Below the pieces are notes generated by a model. It did no database searches. It had not been told where the DNA came from and was given only the letters and a program-made list of their open reading frames with translations. Positions 1 through 7,301 of a stretch of DNA of 10,856 bases are shown here, piece by piece. The position numbers were made by a program, and so were the translations under genes. The DNA is from JAABRU01 sp964534335. Its GTDB lineage: Bacteria > Desulfobacterota > Desulfobacteria > Desulfobacterales > Desulfococcaceae. Every line of letters starts with the position of its first letter. Positions within the stretch are counted from its first letter, which is position 1. The stretch lies in NCBI GenBank assembly GCA_964534335.1, contig CAZHPS010000216.1:1-10856 (forward strand). Direction: 5' to 3'.

Positions 1-55
1 ACAGAAAGAAAAAAGAGCAAAATCGCCCTTTGAAACGATAAGTTGCGTTGTAGGG

Positions 56-130
56 CTACAAGGATTTCAGATAAGAAAGGATTTTGTTCAGAGTGACAGG
101 ACAATCCTTTCTTATCTGAAATCCCTGTAG
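56..130. repeat. Long inverted repeat (hairpin) upstream of the surface protease gene
   Basis: The left arm at 56-83 and the right arm at 103-130 are reverse complements over 28 bp, with one mismatch (61 against 125). The 22-bp inner part, 62-83 against 103-124, is perfect. The loop is 19 nt (84-102). The same left arm can also pair with a second right arm at 166-193, with two mismatches, so two mutually exclusive hairpins are possible. This looks like a dispersed palindromic element rather than a terminator, because no T-run follows the stem. Its function is unknown. It could affect expression of the downstream gene if transcription starts upstream of it. Confidence 0.85.
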
Positions 131-200
131 TTGTTATGAAAGGATTTTGTTCAGAGTGACAGGACAATCCTTTCTTATCAAAAATCCTTGTAGTTGTTAT
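75..200. repeat. 63-bp tandem duplication, two copies
   Basis: Positions 75-137 and 138-200 are two head-to-tail copies of a 63-bp unit. The first 42 bp are identical (75-116 and 138-179) and I see only three mismatches overall (117/180, 118/181, 125/188). A fragment of a third unit continues at 201-215, ending in CTACAG. Each unit contains the hairpin loop and right arm, so the duplication copied part of the palindrome but not its full left arm. Confidence 0.85.
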
Positions 201-236
201 GAAAAATCCCTACAGTGTGAACAACCAAAACCCCAA

Positions 237-243
237 AAGGAGA
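237..243 (+). promoter_or_regulatory. Ribosome binding site fixing the start of the surface protease gene
   Basis: AAGGAGA lies 5-6 nt before the ATG at 249. That ATG opens a typical Sec signal peptide. The frame is open further upstream to a TTG at 147, but that extension runs through the 63-bp tandem repeat and has no Shine-Dalgarno or signal sequence, so it is not used here as the start. Confidence 0.85.
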
Positions 244-248
244 AAAAA

Positions 249-3200
249 ATGAAAAAAACCACCGGCATTTTTATCAGTTTCATCCTGTTTACCGCCCTGC
301 TCCCTTTGTCCGGTTACACATGGCCCATACCGGATTCGGGGCAGACCAAATGCTATGATGATGCAGGCAACGAACTCAATCCCTGTCCTTCGCCGGGTCA
401 GGATTTCTACGGGCAGGACGGAAATTACCTCATCAATCCCCCGTCCTATACCAAACTGGATTCTGCCGGAAACAGCCTGCCGGACGCTGCAACTTCATGG
501 GTGATGGTGCGGGACAATGTAACCGGGCTGATTTGGGAAGTGAAGCAGAACAAGGACAGTGTTAAAAATTATGCCGATCCCCATGATGCGGACAATACCT
601 ACACATGGTACGACAGCAATCCTGAAACCAACAGCGGTTATGCCGGAACACCGGGTGACGGCACAGATACCGAGGATTTTATCACACAGTTGAATTCTGC
701 CAATTTCGGCGGTTATTCCGACTGGAGACTGCCGACCATAAAAGAACTGGCCTCCCTTGCAAATTTGGGCAGATATTCTCCTGCCGCAGATATTTCATAT
801 TTTCCCAATACGATTTCGTCCTATTATTGGTCGTCTACTACCTATGTAGATAGCACGTACTGTGCGTGGTTCATGAACTTCAGCTACGGCTGTGATATCT
901 ACAGTTACGACATCTGTAAGTTTTACAGATGTTATGTGCGTGCGGTTCGCAACGGCCAGGTTCGGTCATTTGATAATCTGATCATTAACAATGACGGAAC
1001 CGTAACCGATACCCGAACCGGACTGATGTGGCAGAAGACCACCGGAGGAACAATAACATGGAAGGAATCCCTTTCCTACTGCGAATCCCTTACTCTGGCC
1101 GGATATTCGGACTGGCGCCTGCCGATCCGTGAGGAACTCCGCTCCCTGGCCGATTATGAAAGATACAACCCGGCCATTGATACCTCTGTTTTTCCGGATG
1201 CGGTTTCGTCCTTTTATTGGTCGTCTACGAACTGTGAGTTGGACTTGAACTTCTATCACGGCAATGGCTGTGACGACTACACTCTTTTTAAGCCAGACGT
1301 CCGTGATGTGCGTGCCGTTCGCGGCGGACAGGTTCGGTTATTGGGTCATTTGATTATTTCAAGCCCCGCCCAGGCCTCTTTCTGGGACAGCGGGGTAATC
1401 ATGCCCATAACATGGCAAACGCAAAGCATATCCGGAAATGTAAAAATCACCCTTTCCCGCGACGGCGGCAAAACCTTTGAAACCATAGCAGACAGCACTC
1501 CAAATGACGGCAGTTACAACTGGACTGTCAGCGGCAATTATTCCGTCAACTGTGTGCTGAAAATCGAACCCCTGAACGATGTGGCAAAAGGAACAAGTCA
1601 GGGCCTGTTTGTTATTGTCAGTCCCCTGACAGTAACAACAAATTCAGTAAGTTCCATCACACAGACAACTGTTGCATCCGGCGGTAATGTCATTTCAGAC
1701 GGAGGATCGTCTGTAACCACAAGAGGCGTATGCTGGAGTACTTCGCAGAATCCCACAACTTCAAACAGCAAAACCACTGACGGCACAGGAACCGGTTCAT
1801 TCACCAGTTCCCTTACCGGTTTGACGGCAAATACAACCTATTACGTCCGGGCCTATGCCACAAACAGCGCAGGCACTGCTTACGGAAATGAACTTTCGTT
1901 TACAACATTGGCATCCACCCGCATCATCAATCTGAACGGCAGTCTTATTTTTGGCAATGTCAATGTCAGCTCAGGCAAACAACTGACCTTCACCATCAGC
2001 AATACCGGAAATTCCACACTTACAGTCAGTTCAATTTCTTATCCTGCCGGATTTACCGGCAACTGGAGCGGAACAATACCCGCAAGCGGTTCCCGCACTG
2101 TAACGGTAACTTTTACTCCGACTGCGGCACAATCATACAGCGGCACAGTAACGGTCAATTCTGACAAAACCGGAGGCACAAATACTCTTTCAATTTCCGG
2201 CACAGGAACATCAGTAACCCGGATTATCGGATTGAGCGGCAGCCTTGCTTTTGGCAATGTCAATGTCAATTCAACCAAACAACTGAGTTTCACTGTCAGC
2301 AACAGCGGAAACTCAGCACTGACAGTCAGTTCAATTGCTTATCCTTCCGGATTTACGGGAAACTGGAGCAGTGGAACCATTGCGGCAGGCGGTTCACAGT
2401 CTGTAACCGTGACATTCAAACCCACTGCTGCCATATCATACGGCGGAACGGTGACAGTCAATTCTGATAAAACAAGCGGAACAAATACAATTGCAGCATC
2501 CGGAACGGGCATTTCACCGCTTTCCTATACCATTTCCGGATATGTGAAAGATGCAGGCAACACCGGTATTGGCAGTGTCACACTGACCTTCAGCAACAAT
2601 GGAGGAACCGCAGTTACAGACGGTTCAGGATTTTACAGCAAAACTGTCAGTTCCGGGTGGACAGGTTTGGTTACTCCCTCAAAAACCGGTATTTCCTTTA
2701 CTCCTGCAACCCGTTCCTACAGCAATGTAACGGCAAATTCGAATGATCAGAACTATACAGGAGGGACTCCGCCCACTGTCTTTCGAATCTGGATAGACAA
2801 AAACGGCAATGGTGGTTATGACTCCGGTGAAGGCATTAAAGATGCGTCTGTCCGGGTGAACAGTGAAACCGCTGACCGGGGTGTGACAGACGATCAGGGA
2901 ATCATTTCACTTCCGAACATCGGCAATGATGCCAAAATCTATGCGCAGAAAACGCTTTATGCAATGAGCAATCCCAAAGCAGGCGATGCGAATTTTGCCA
3001 ATTCCCGGACGCAGAATCCCTATTATGCAGGATCGGTGAACGGCAAAATGTATGATTTTGTCATGGCAAGCGACATTATGGGAGCGGACGGAAATTATTC
3101 TGATTTTCCGGGGGCGGGAAAAACCCTGCTGAATGCGTCCAAAGATGCTCAGGGCAATATTCTGGTGCAACTGGTTCATCCCAAAATCGGATGGAATCTG

Positions 3201-5648
3201 GTGGTTGCATTTGAGGAAGCACAGTCAACTGCATTTTATGATCAAATCAAATCCGGTTTCAGAAGCTATGCGGATTATATGTACAACTACACAGACGGTT
3301 ATTCTGTGGTCAGAAATGTTATTTTTGTGAAAGGTGCGTATTTAGATTCCGCACAGTGGAACTACTCTGATGTACAGGTGTTTAATCAAATGGGGCCTAA
3401 TGCAACTATGTTCGGAAACAGATATAATCACTACCAAGCTCATCTCCGTATGGGTAAAATATGGTGGGGGGACAATCCGGATGAGTATGACTGGTATTCG
3501 ACACTTGGTCATGAATCTGGACATTATCTTTTGGGTTTCGGGGATGAATATGTGAATGGAGATTATACAAAAGGTTCTAACAGAAATCCATTATGGCCTT
3601 ACAGAACAAGCCATGACGGAGATCCTGGAGAACCGAATGAATTTCCTAAAAATTATGGTATTATGAATAATGAACATTCTACGCATGAAATGAGTGATCC
3701 CACGGAGTATTTTCCCCGGATTTATTCATCTTCAATGGATCCGGATTTGGTGACGCATCAGTTTGCCAGATGGTTTGATCCTTCTGAACCTTCTGAATGG
3801 AAAGGAAAAAGCTGCTGGAGTTTTTTCAAAATGTTTTATCAGAATGACATTAAGCAGCAGATGGCAGCCAGCGGTCTGACCGGTTTTTCAGACGCTTTTT
3901 TCAACAATCTGATTGTTCCACCTCATATTACCGGCAGCTATCCCGGAAGTGACAGAACCAAACGCAGCGGGCCTGCGCTGATGAACCATGACAGTGTCAC
4001 TTTCACTGATTTTTCAGGAACAGGCAGGGCTGCCTCCCGGTCAGAAGAAGTGTTTGATGCTCTGGCACTTGTTCTGGATGAAACCGGAACCCCGGTATCA
4101 GATGCGGATGTATGGCTGGTATCGCCTGACCGGAGAAGTTTTCAGGGAAAATCAGACGGAAACGGTACTGTGAAATGCGGCAGTCTGCTTATCGGAAAAT
4201 ATCTGGAGGCATATTACAGCGGCAGAAAAGCGGAAATCATGATTGATGCTGTTCAGGATACCTATGTTCTGATTCTTCCTGTATTCAGATCAGCCCGTGC
4301 GGATGAATCAGCCGGAATGGTCATCACCGCAAAACCGGACAGCACCAACCCCAAACTTCTGACTGTCACGGCTTCCGGAATGTCCCTGACTTCGGCTCCG
4401 GCTGTAACACTGTCACAGTCACATGGATATTCAGTGAATATTGCCATGACCGCTTCCGGAACAAACCAGTATTCCGGAACTGCTGATTGCCAGTATGATT
4501 CCGGCATTCTGGAAGTCACATCCGGCGCGATTCCGTGGCTCAACCCCTTTGAAATTTTCTCCACCGAAGTCGGCCCGGCATCCGGTTATTACGCTCCCAA
4601 CGGCGAACTGGAAATGACTTACAGCCCGAATACATTCACCGGAACCGGCTCATTCGTGATTGTCAACAGTTCTTCTCCTGCGCCCCCGAATTTCGGTATG
4701 ATACAGGTTGGAAATGTGTACAGTTTCGGATTTTCTGATACAGTAACGGCTGTGCAGAATGTGACACTGAACATCACTCTGCCTGAAAGCGGAAAAGGCG
4801 CAAATCTGAATCTTTACGGATGGGATATTGATAACAAAACATGGAATCCGGTTCCGGGCGGAATCTCCGGACAGAAATATTTCAGCATTGCCATTGCCTC
4901 TCTGAAAGATTATGCCGCGTATGCCATGTTTGCCCTGCCCCAGGCAAATGATCCGAATCCGCCTGCACCGGTGACAGGTTTCACAGCCTCCACCGGAACA
5001 GCTTTGTGGAATGTCAATCTGCAGTGGACAGCACCGAATGATGGGGATCTGTCTGCCTATGACATCCGTTTCAGTACTGTACCTGTTTCAGAAAGCAACT
5101 GGAATAACTGCATCACCGCAGGGAACATTCCCGAACCTGTTCCGGGAACAGTGCAGACCTTCACAGCGGAAATGCCTGATCCCGGCGTGCTGTATTATTT
5201 CGGTATCAAAGTGATTGACGGGGCTGGTAATCTGTCCCCGCTGACAGTGCTGAGTTCCCCTGTGAAATCCAATGCACCGGATTCAGACAAAGACGGGCTG
5301 CCGGATGCGTGGGAAGACTCCAACGGATCAAATCTGAATGCCCAGACAGATGATGACGGCGATCTCCTGAGCAATCTGCAGGAATACCAGTATCAGACTG
5401 ATCCGAAACATTCGGACACAGACAGGGACGGATATTCTGACGGGGACGAAATCTGGCAGGGGACAGATCCGCTTGATGCGCAGTCATCCCCTGAATCATC
5501 GGCCACACTCCTGGATGTCATAATTGGTTTGCAGATTCTTGCCGGTATAGACACAAACCCGACTGAAAGTGCCGATGCGGACAAAGACGGCAAAACAGAA
5601 CTCAAAGATGTGCTGATCAATCTGCGGTCTGTTGCAGATGTGAAATAA
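249..5648 (+). CDS. Secreted multidomain zinc metalloprotease/adhesin-like protein with two DUF1566 domains
   Basis: This is a 1799-residue exported protein. Residues 1 to about 24 form a Sec signal peptide: Lys-Lys, then a hydrophobic stretch. Domains in order, with rough residue positions: DUF1566/Lcl C-terminal-like 84-239 and 244-361, each with GYSDWRLP, YWSST and VRAVR blocks; Kre9/KNH-like Ig fold 368-457; FN3-like (RGVCWST, YYVRAYATNSAGTAYG) 459-553; two ASH/choice-of-anchor D repeats 557-656 and 657-756; CnaB/carboxypeptidase-regulatory-like 757-840; a second SdrB/CnaB-like segment (DKNGNGGYDSGEG) 842-895; a zincin domain about 900-1290; poorly recognised beta-rich sequence to 1570; FN3 1571-1672; TSP3-like Ca repeats 1678-1744; and a dockerin-like tail 1752-1799. 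The protease motif is HESGHYLLGFGDEY, with H1088, E1089, H1092, D1099 and E1100. By family knowledge this suggests a Zn-dependent endopeptidase, inferred to be displayed on or released from the cell surface. Its substrate is unknown. It could also be mainly an adhesin with a vestigial protease, but the catalytic residues are intact. Confidence 0.9.
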   Translation: MKKTTGIFISFILFTALLPLSGYTWPIPDSGQTKCYDDAGNELNPCPSPGQDFYGQDGNYLINPPSYTKLDSAGNSLPDAATSWVMVRDNVTGLIWEVKQNKDSVKNYADPHDADNTYTWYDSNPETNSGYAGTPGDGTDTEDFITQLNSANFGGYSDWRLPTIKELASLANLGRYSPAADISYFPNTISSYYWSSTTYVDSTYCAWFMNFSYGCDIYSYDICKFYRCYVRAVRNGQVRSFDNLIINNDGTVTDTRTGLMWQKTTGGTITWKESLSYCESLTLAGYSDWRLPIREELRSLADYERYNPAIDTSVFPDAVSSFYWSSTNCELDLNFYHGNGCDDYTLFKPDVRDVRAVRGGQVRLLGHLIISSPAQASFWDSGVIMPITWQTQSISGNVKITLSRDGGKTFETIADSTPNDGSYNWTVSGNYSVNCVLKIEPLNDVAKGTSQGLFVIVSPLTVTTNSVSSITQTTVASGGNVISDGGSSVTTRGVCWSTSQNPTTSNSKTTDGTGTGSFTSSLTGLTANTTYYVRAYATNSAGTAYGNELSFTTLASTRIINLNGSLIFGNVNVSSGKQLTFTISNTGNSTLTVSSISYPAGFTGNWSGTIPASGSRTVTVTFTPTAAQSYSGTVTVNSDKTGGTNTLSISGTGTSVTRIIGLSGSLAFGNVNVNSTKQLSFTVSNSGNSALTVSSIAYPSGFTGNWSSGTIAAGGSQSVTVTFKPTAAISYGGTVTVNSDKTSGTNTIAASGTGISPLSYTISGYVKDAGNTGIGSVTLTFSNNGGTAVTDGSGFYSKTVSSGWTGLVTPSKTGISFTPATRSYSNVTANSNDQNYTGGTPPTVFRIWIDKNGNGGYDSGEGIKDASVRVNSETADRGVTDDQGIISLPNIGNDAKIYAQKTLYAMSNPKAGDANFANSRTQNPYYAGSVNGKMYDFVMASDIMGADGNYSDFPGAGKTLLNASKDAQGNILVQLVHPKIGWNLVVAFEEAQSTAFYDQIKSGFRSYADYMYNYTDGYSVVRNVIFVKGAYLDSAQWNYSDVQVFNQMGPNATMFGNRYNHYQAHLRMGKIWWGDNPDEYDWYSTLGHESGHYLLGFGDEYVNGDYTKGSNRNPLWPYRTSHDGDPGEPNEFPKNYGIMNNEHSTHEMSDPTEYFPRIYSSSMDPDLVTHQFARWFDPSEPSEWKGKSCWSFFKMFYQNDIKQQMAASGLTGFSDAFFNNLIVPPHITGSYPGSDRTKRSGPALMNHDSVTFTDFSGTGRAASRSEEVFDALALVLDETGTPVSDADVWLVSPDRRSFQGKSDGNGTVKCGSLLIGKYLEAYYSGRKAEIMIDAVQDTYVLILPVFRSARADESAGMVITAKPDSTNPKLLTVTASGMSLTSAPAVTLSQSHGYSVNIAMTASGTNQYSGTADCQYDSGILEVTSGAIPWLNPFEIFSTEVGPASGYYAPNGELEMTYSPNTFTGTGSFVIVNSSSPAPPNFGMIQVGNVYSFGFSDTVTAVQNVTLNITLPESGKGANLNLYGWDIDNKTWNPVPGGISGQKYFSIAIASLKDYAAYAMFALPQANDPNPPAPVTGFTASTGTALWNVNLQWTAPNDGDLSAYDIRFSTVPVSESNWNNCITAGNIPEPVPGTVQTFTAEMPDPGVLYYFGIKVIDGAGNLSPLTVLSSPVKSNAPDSDKDGLPDAWEDSNGSNLNAQTDDDGDLLSNLQEYQYQTDPKHSDTDRDGYSDGDEIWQGTDPLDAQSSPESSATLLDVIIGLQILAGIDTNPTESADADKDGKTELKDVLINLRSVADVK
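843..935 (+). other. Candidate hypervariable segment of DUF1566 domain 1
   Basis: This segment covers codons 199-229, between the conserved YWSST block and VRAVR. Of 31 codons, 24 end in a pyrimidine, and they encode mostly Y, C, S, D, N, F and I. Fixed-looking codons (GCG TGG, AAC TTC, GGC, AAG) are interspersed. Established DGR biology predicts this pattern when AAY codons in a template repeat are mutagenised at adenines to NNY in the last part of a C-type-lectin-like domain. DUF1566 domains have, to my recollection, been reported among DGR targets. No template repeat or reverse transcriptase is present in the window, so activity is an inference. An ordinary diverged DUF1566 loop is the alternative. 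Confidence 0.45.
1230..1307 (+). other. Candidate hypervariable segment of DUF1566 domain 2
   Basis: This segment covers codons 328-353 at the same place in the second DUF1566 domain. Of 26 codons, 21 end in C or T. Its last 21 codons (1245-1307) align without gaps to 873-935 in domain 1. Only N, F, G, Y and K are shared there, whereas the flanking GYSDWRLP, YWSST and VRAVR blocks are strongly conserved. Several wobble bases differ between the two segments, so if both are template-derived they probably did not come from one template. Confidence 0.4.
1917..2516 (+). repeat. Two tandem 300-bp repeats encoding ASH/choice-of-anchor D domains
   Basis: The units at 1917-2216 and 2217-2516 have an exact 300-bp (100-residue) period. 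Both encode the pattern L.GSL.FGNVNV, KQL.FT.SN.GNS.LTVSSI.YP, GFTGNWS and GTVTVNSDKT. Long identical DNA stretches such as TTTTGGCAATGTCAATGTCA remain, which points to relatively recent duplication or gene conversion. Such Ig-like repeats act as stalks or spacers in surface proteins. Confidence 0.85.
3510..3551 (+). other. Zincin active-site motif HExxHxxxGxxDEY
   Basis: Codons 1088-1101 encode HESGHYLLGFGDEY. H1088 and H1092 would bind zinc, E1089 would be the catalytic base, and D1099 or E1100 would be the third ligand. The spacing matches the HExxHxxxGxxDE motif described for CLCA-family proteases and the HExGHxxxGLxDEY type of IgA peptidase M64. A downstream GIMNNEH (M1139) sits where CLCA proteins have SIM. 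Which of the two families is closer cannot be decided by eye. Confidence 0.75.
5280..5645 (+). other. C-terminal calcium-binding repeats and one-loop dockerin-like tail
   Basis: Residues 1678-1744 hold three acidic TSP3-like loops: DSDKDGLPDAWE, DDDGDLLSNLQEY and DTDRDGYSDGDE. After a short linker, LLDVIIGLQILAG is followed by DADKDGKTELKD, a canonical 12-residue EF-hand loop with D at positions 1, 3, 5 and 12 and G at 6. This resembles the second half of a type I dockerin, but only one Ca loop is present. The likely role is Ca-dependent folding or cell-surface retention. A cohesin partner is not visible here. Confidence 0.7.
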
Positions 5649-6079
5649 AAGGGCAGTGGGTCAAACCGGTTGAAAACCTGTGTTCATCCGCAGAGTTTCC
5701 ACAGATTCCCGCAGAGTTTTTTTCTGTGCAAAGCTCAGGTTTAAAATCAGGGATCAGCCGGTTTGCCCCTCTGCCAAATCATTATCCCAATTCCTGCCCG
5801 GTGATGCCTGTTCCAGTAATCGCAGGATGCAGACACATCTTCCGGTTTGTGTGCATACTGAACAAAGCTGAGGCATGTTCTGTTTTATTTTCCATAATAT
5901 CTGATGTATTTTCCCCTCCTGTCAGTCCGCTTTCTCAAAATCCTTGATTCTGAAACCCTATCCTGATAAAACAGAATTCACTCAGGAAAAAAATATTTGA
6001 CTGATGCGTGTCTTGATAAAATATTTTTTATATAATACAGATTGTTATGACATATATTTTTGTGACAGGACAGAAAACC
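5649..6079. other. Non-coding spacer between protease and Rpn-like gene
   Basis: I see no convincing gene here; short overlapping open frames lack ribosome sites and protein-like composition. The sequence shows an 11-bp direct repeat, CCGCAGAGTTT, at 5688-5698 and 5709-5719. It also shows an AT-only inverted repeat at 5988-5998 and 6019-6029 (perfect 11-bp arms, 20-nt loop), then an AT-rich promoter-like stretch. No clear Rho-independent terminator follows the protease gene. Confidence 0.6.
6031..6036 (+). promoter_or_regulatory. Possible -10 element of the Rpn-like gene
   Basis: TATAAT is a perfect sigma-70 -10 hexamer 43 nt before the chosen ATG, in the only strongly AT-rich stretch of the spacer. 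No good -35 lies at 16-18 nt spacing; TTGATA at 6013-6018 is only 12 nt away. It is therefore a weak candidate. Confidence 0.3.
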
Positions 6080-7114
6080 ATGACAGACAGAAAAACTTTT
6101 GACAGTCCGTGGAAGGAAATACTCGGAGCATATTTCCGGGAGTTCATGCTCTTCTTTTTTCCGAAAATTGAAAAGGAGATTGACTGGGAAAAGGGGTATA
6201 TCCCGCTGGATAAGGAACTTCATCAGATCACGCGTGAGTCTGACACAGGCAACCGGGTTGCGGACAGACTGATGCAGGTGTGGAAAAAGAACGGTGATGA
6301 AACCTGGGTGATGGCCCATGCCGAGATTCAGGGAGGCAAAGAGGAGGGATTTCCGCACCGGGTTTTTGTGTACAATTACAGGGGACAGGATCTGTACGGC
6401 AGGCCTGTGGTCAGTCTGGCCGTGCTGACAGACACAGACCCGGAATGGAAGGTTTCGGAATATAAGCAGGATTTGTGGGGATGCAGCACAAAGTTTTCCT
6501 TTCCCTGCGTTAAGCTGCTGGATTACAGAAAAAAGTGGAAACAGCTTGAAGCATCACAGAATCCCTTTGCGGTCGCGGTCATGGCCCATCTGAAAACCCT
6601 GGACACCCGGAAGGATAAGCAGAGCCGCCTGCAGTACAAACTGGCACTCAGCAAAAATCTTTACCGTCACGGGTGGACCAAGGATGAGATTATCCGGCTG
6701 TACCGTTTTATTGACTGGATTATGGTGCTTCCTGGGGACATGGAAAACATTTACCATGAAAAACTCATGGATTATGAAAGGGAGGTGAATATGCAGTACA
6801 TCACAACAGCCGAACGGATCGGAATGGAAAAGGGAAAACTGCTGGGATGGGCGGAAGGAAAAGTGGAAGGAAAAGTGGAAGGAAAAGTGGAAGGAAAAGC
6901 AGAAGGCAAAGCAGAAGGCATTTTAGAATCTCTTCAGACTGTTCTTGATGTAAAATTCGGTGCTGACGGTTCTGCGGTATATACGAAAATCAGGAGAATA
7001 AAAAAACCGGAAAGACTGATGGGCATTCTTGCGGCCGTGAAAACCGCAAAGTCACCGGAAGAGGTTCTGAATGCTGTGAAAGAGAAGAAAAAGAGGAAAT
7101 CTGCTGCTGGCTGA
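6080..7114 (+). CDS. Rpn-like / PD-(D/E)XK nuclease family protein (transposase_31-type) with EGK repeats
   Basis: This encodes 344 residues. The start at 6080 is preferred because AGGA (6067-6070) precedes it by 9 nt. An in-frame ATG at 6047 would add 11 residues but has no ribosome site. The N-terminal part opens with SPWKEILGAYFREFMLFFFP and then carries the nuclease-like core: D62 in ADRLMQVW and E82-I-Q84 in HAEIQG. This D...ExQ arrangement is typical of Rpn/PDDEXK proteins, soluble DNA endonuclease-fold proteins reported to promote RecA-independent recombination or found near mobile DNA. A helical middle leads to residues 258-281, a tandem (A/V)EGK repeat, and a short C-terminal domain similar to the tails of DUF4351-like relatives. 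The K-to-Q change in the third motif position is common in the family. Flanking repeat-rich spacers fit an independent, possibly mobile single-gene unit. Cellular role unknown. Confidence 0.8.
   Translation: MTDRKTFDSPWKEILGAYFREFMLFFFPKIEKEIDWEKGYIPLDKELHQITRESDTGNRVADRLMQVWKKNGDETWVMAHAEIQGGKEEGFPHRVFVYNYRGQDLYGRPVVSLAVLTDTDPEWKVSEYKQDLWGCSTKFSFPCVKLLDYRKKWKQLEASQNPFAVAVMAHLKTLDTRKDKQSRLQYKLALSKNLYRHGWTKDEIIRLYRFIDWIMVLPGDMENIYHEKLMDYEREVNMQYITTAERIGMEKGKLLGWAEGKVEGKVEGKVEGKAEGKAEGILESLQTVLDVKFGADGSAVYTKIRRIKKPERLMGILAAVKTAKSPEEVLNAVKEKKKRKSAAG
6851..6919 (+). repeat. In-frame 12-bp minisatellite encoding (A/V)EGK repeats
   Basis: Six units of 12 bp (the last one partial) occur. GCGGAAGGAAAA at 6851-6862 is followed by three identical copies of GTGGAAGGAAAA (6863-6898), then GCAGAAGGCAAA (6899-6910) and GCAGAAGGC (6911-6919). 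They encode AEGK, VEGK three times, AEGK and AEG. Because the unit is a multiple of three, slippage would change linker length without breaking the frame. Confidence 0.95.
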
Positions 7115-7160
7115 CAGGCAGTTTGTGTTTTGAACTGTGATTCAAATGAGTTGTGTGAAA

Positions 7161-7260
7161 TTGTCTGAACCGGGATTTGCAGGATTAAAGGATTGACCCG
7201 GATGATGCTGGCTGAAAATCCAAATCAATTCCCCAATCCTGAGAATCCGGGTTCAGGCAA
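7161..7260. repeat. 100-bp imperfect palindrome (dispersed-repeat-like)
   Basis: Arms 7161-7196 and 7225-7260 are 36 bp each and match as reverse complements at 28 of 36 positions, beginning TTGTCTGAACCGGGATT against TTGCCTGAACCCGGATT. The loop is 28 nt. The core words TCTGAACCGGGATTT, CAGGATT and AAGGATT resemble a palindromic repeat I recall as dispersed in many copies in Desulfobacterota genomes, but I cannot confirm that here. The mismatches suggest an old, decayed copy. Confidence 0.75.
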
Positions 7261-7301
7261 TCAGGAGTCCGGAACTGTACTTCGGCATGCTCAGTAACTG
7301 C

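Noticed and set aside
147..248. Upstream extension of the protease gene to a TTG start
   Set aside because: It runs through the 63-bp tandem repeat, has no ribosome site and would bury the signal peptide. The ATG at 249 has AAGGAGA and a clean signal sequence.
5680..5947. Two overlapping short + strand open frames in the spacer
   Set aside because: They have no ribosome sites or recognisable domains, and the residue mix is rich in C, P and S as expected from non-coding sequence.
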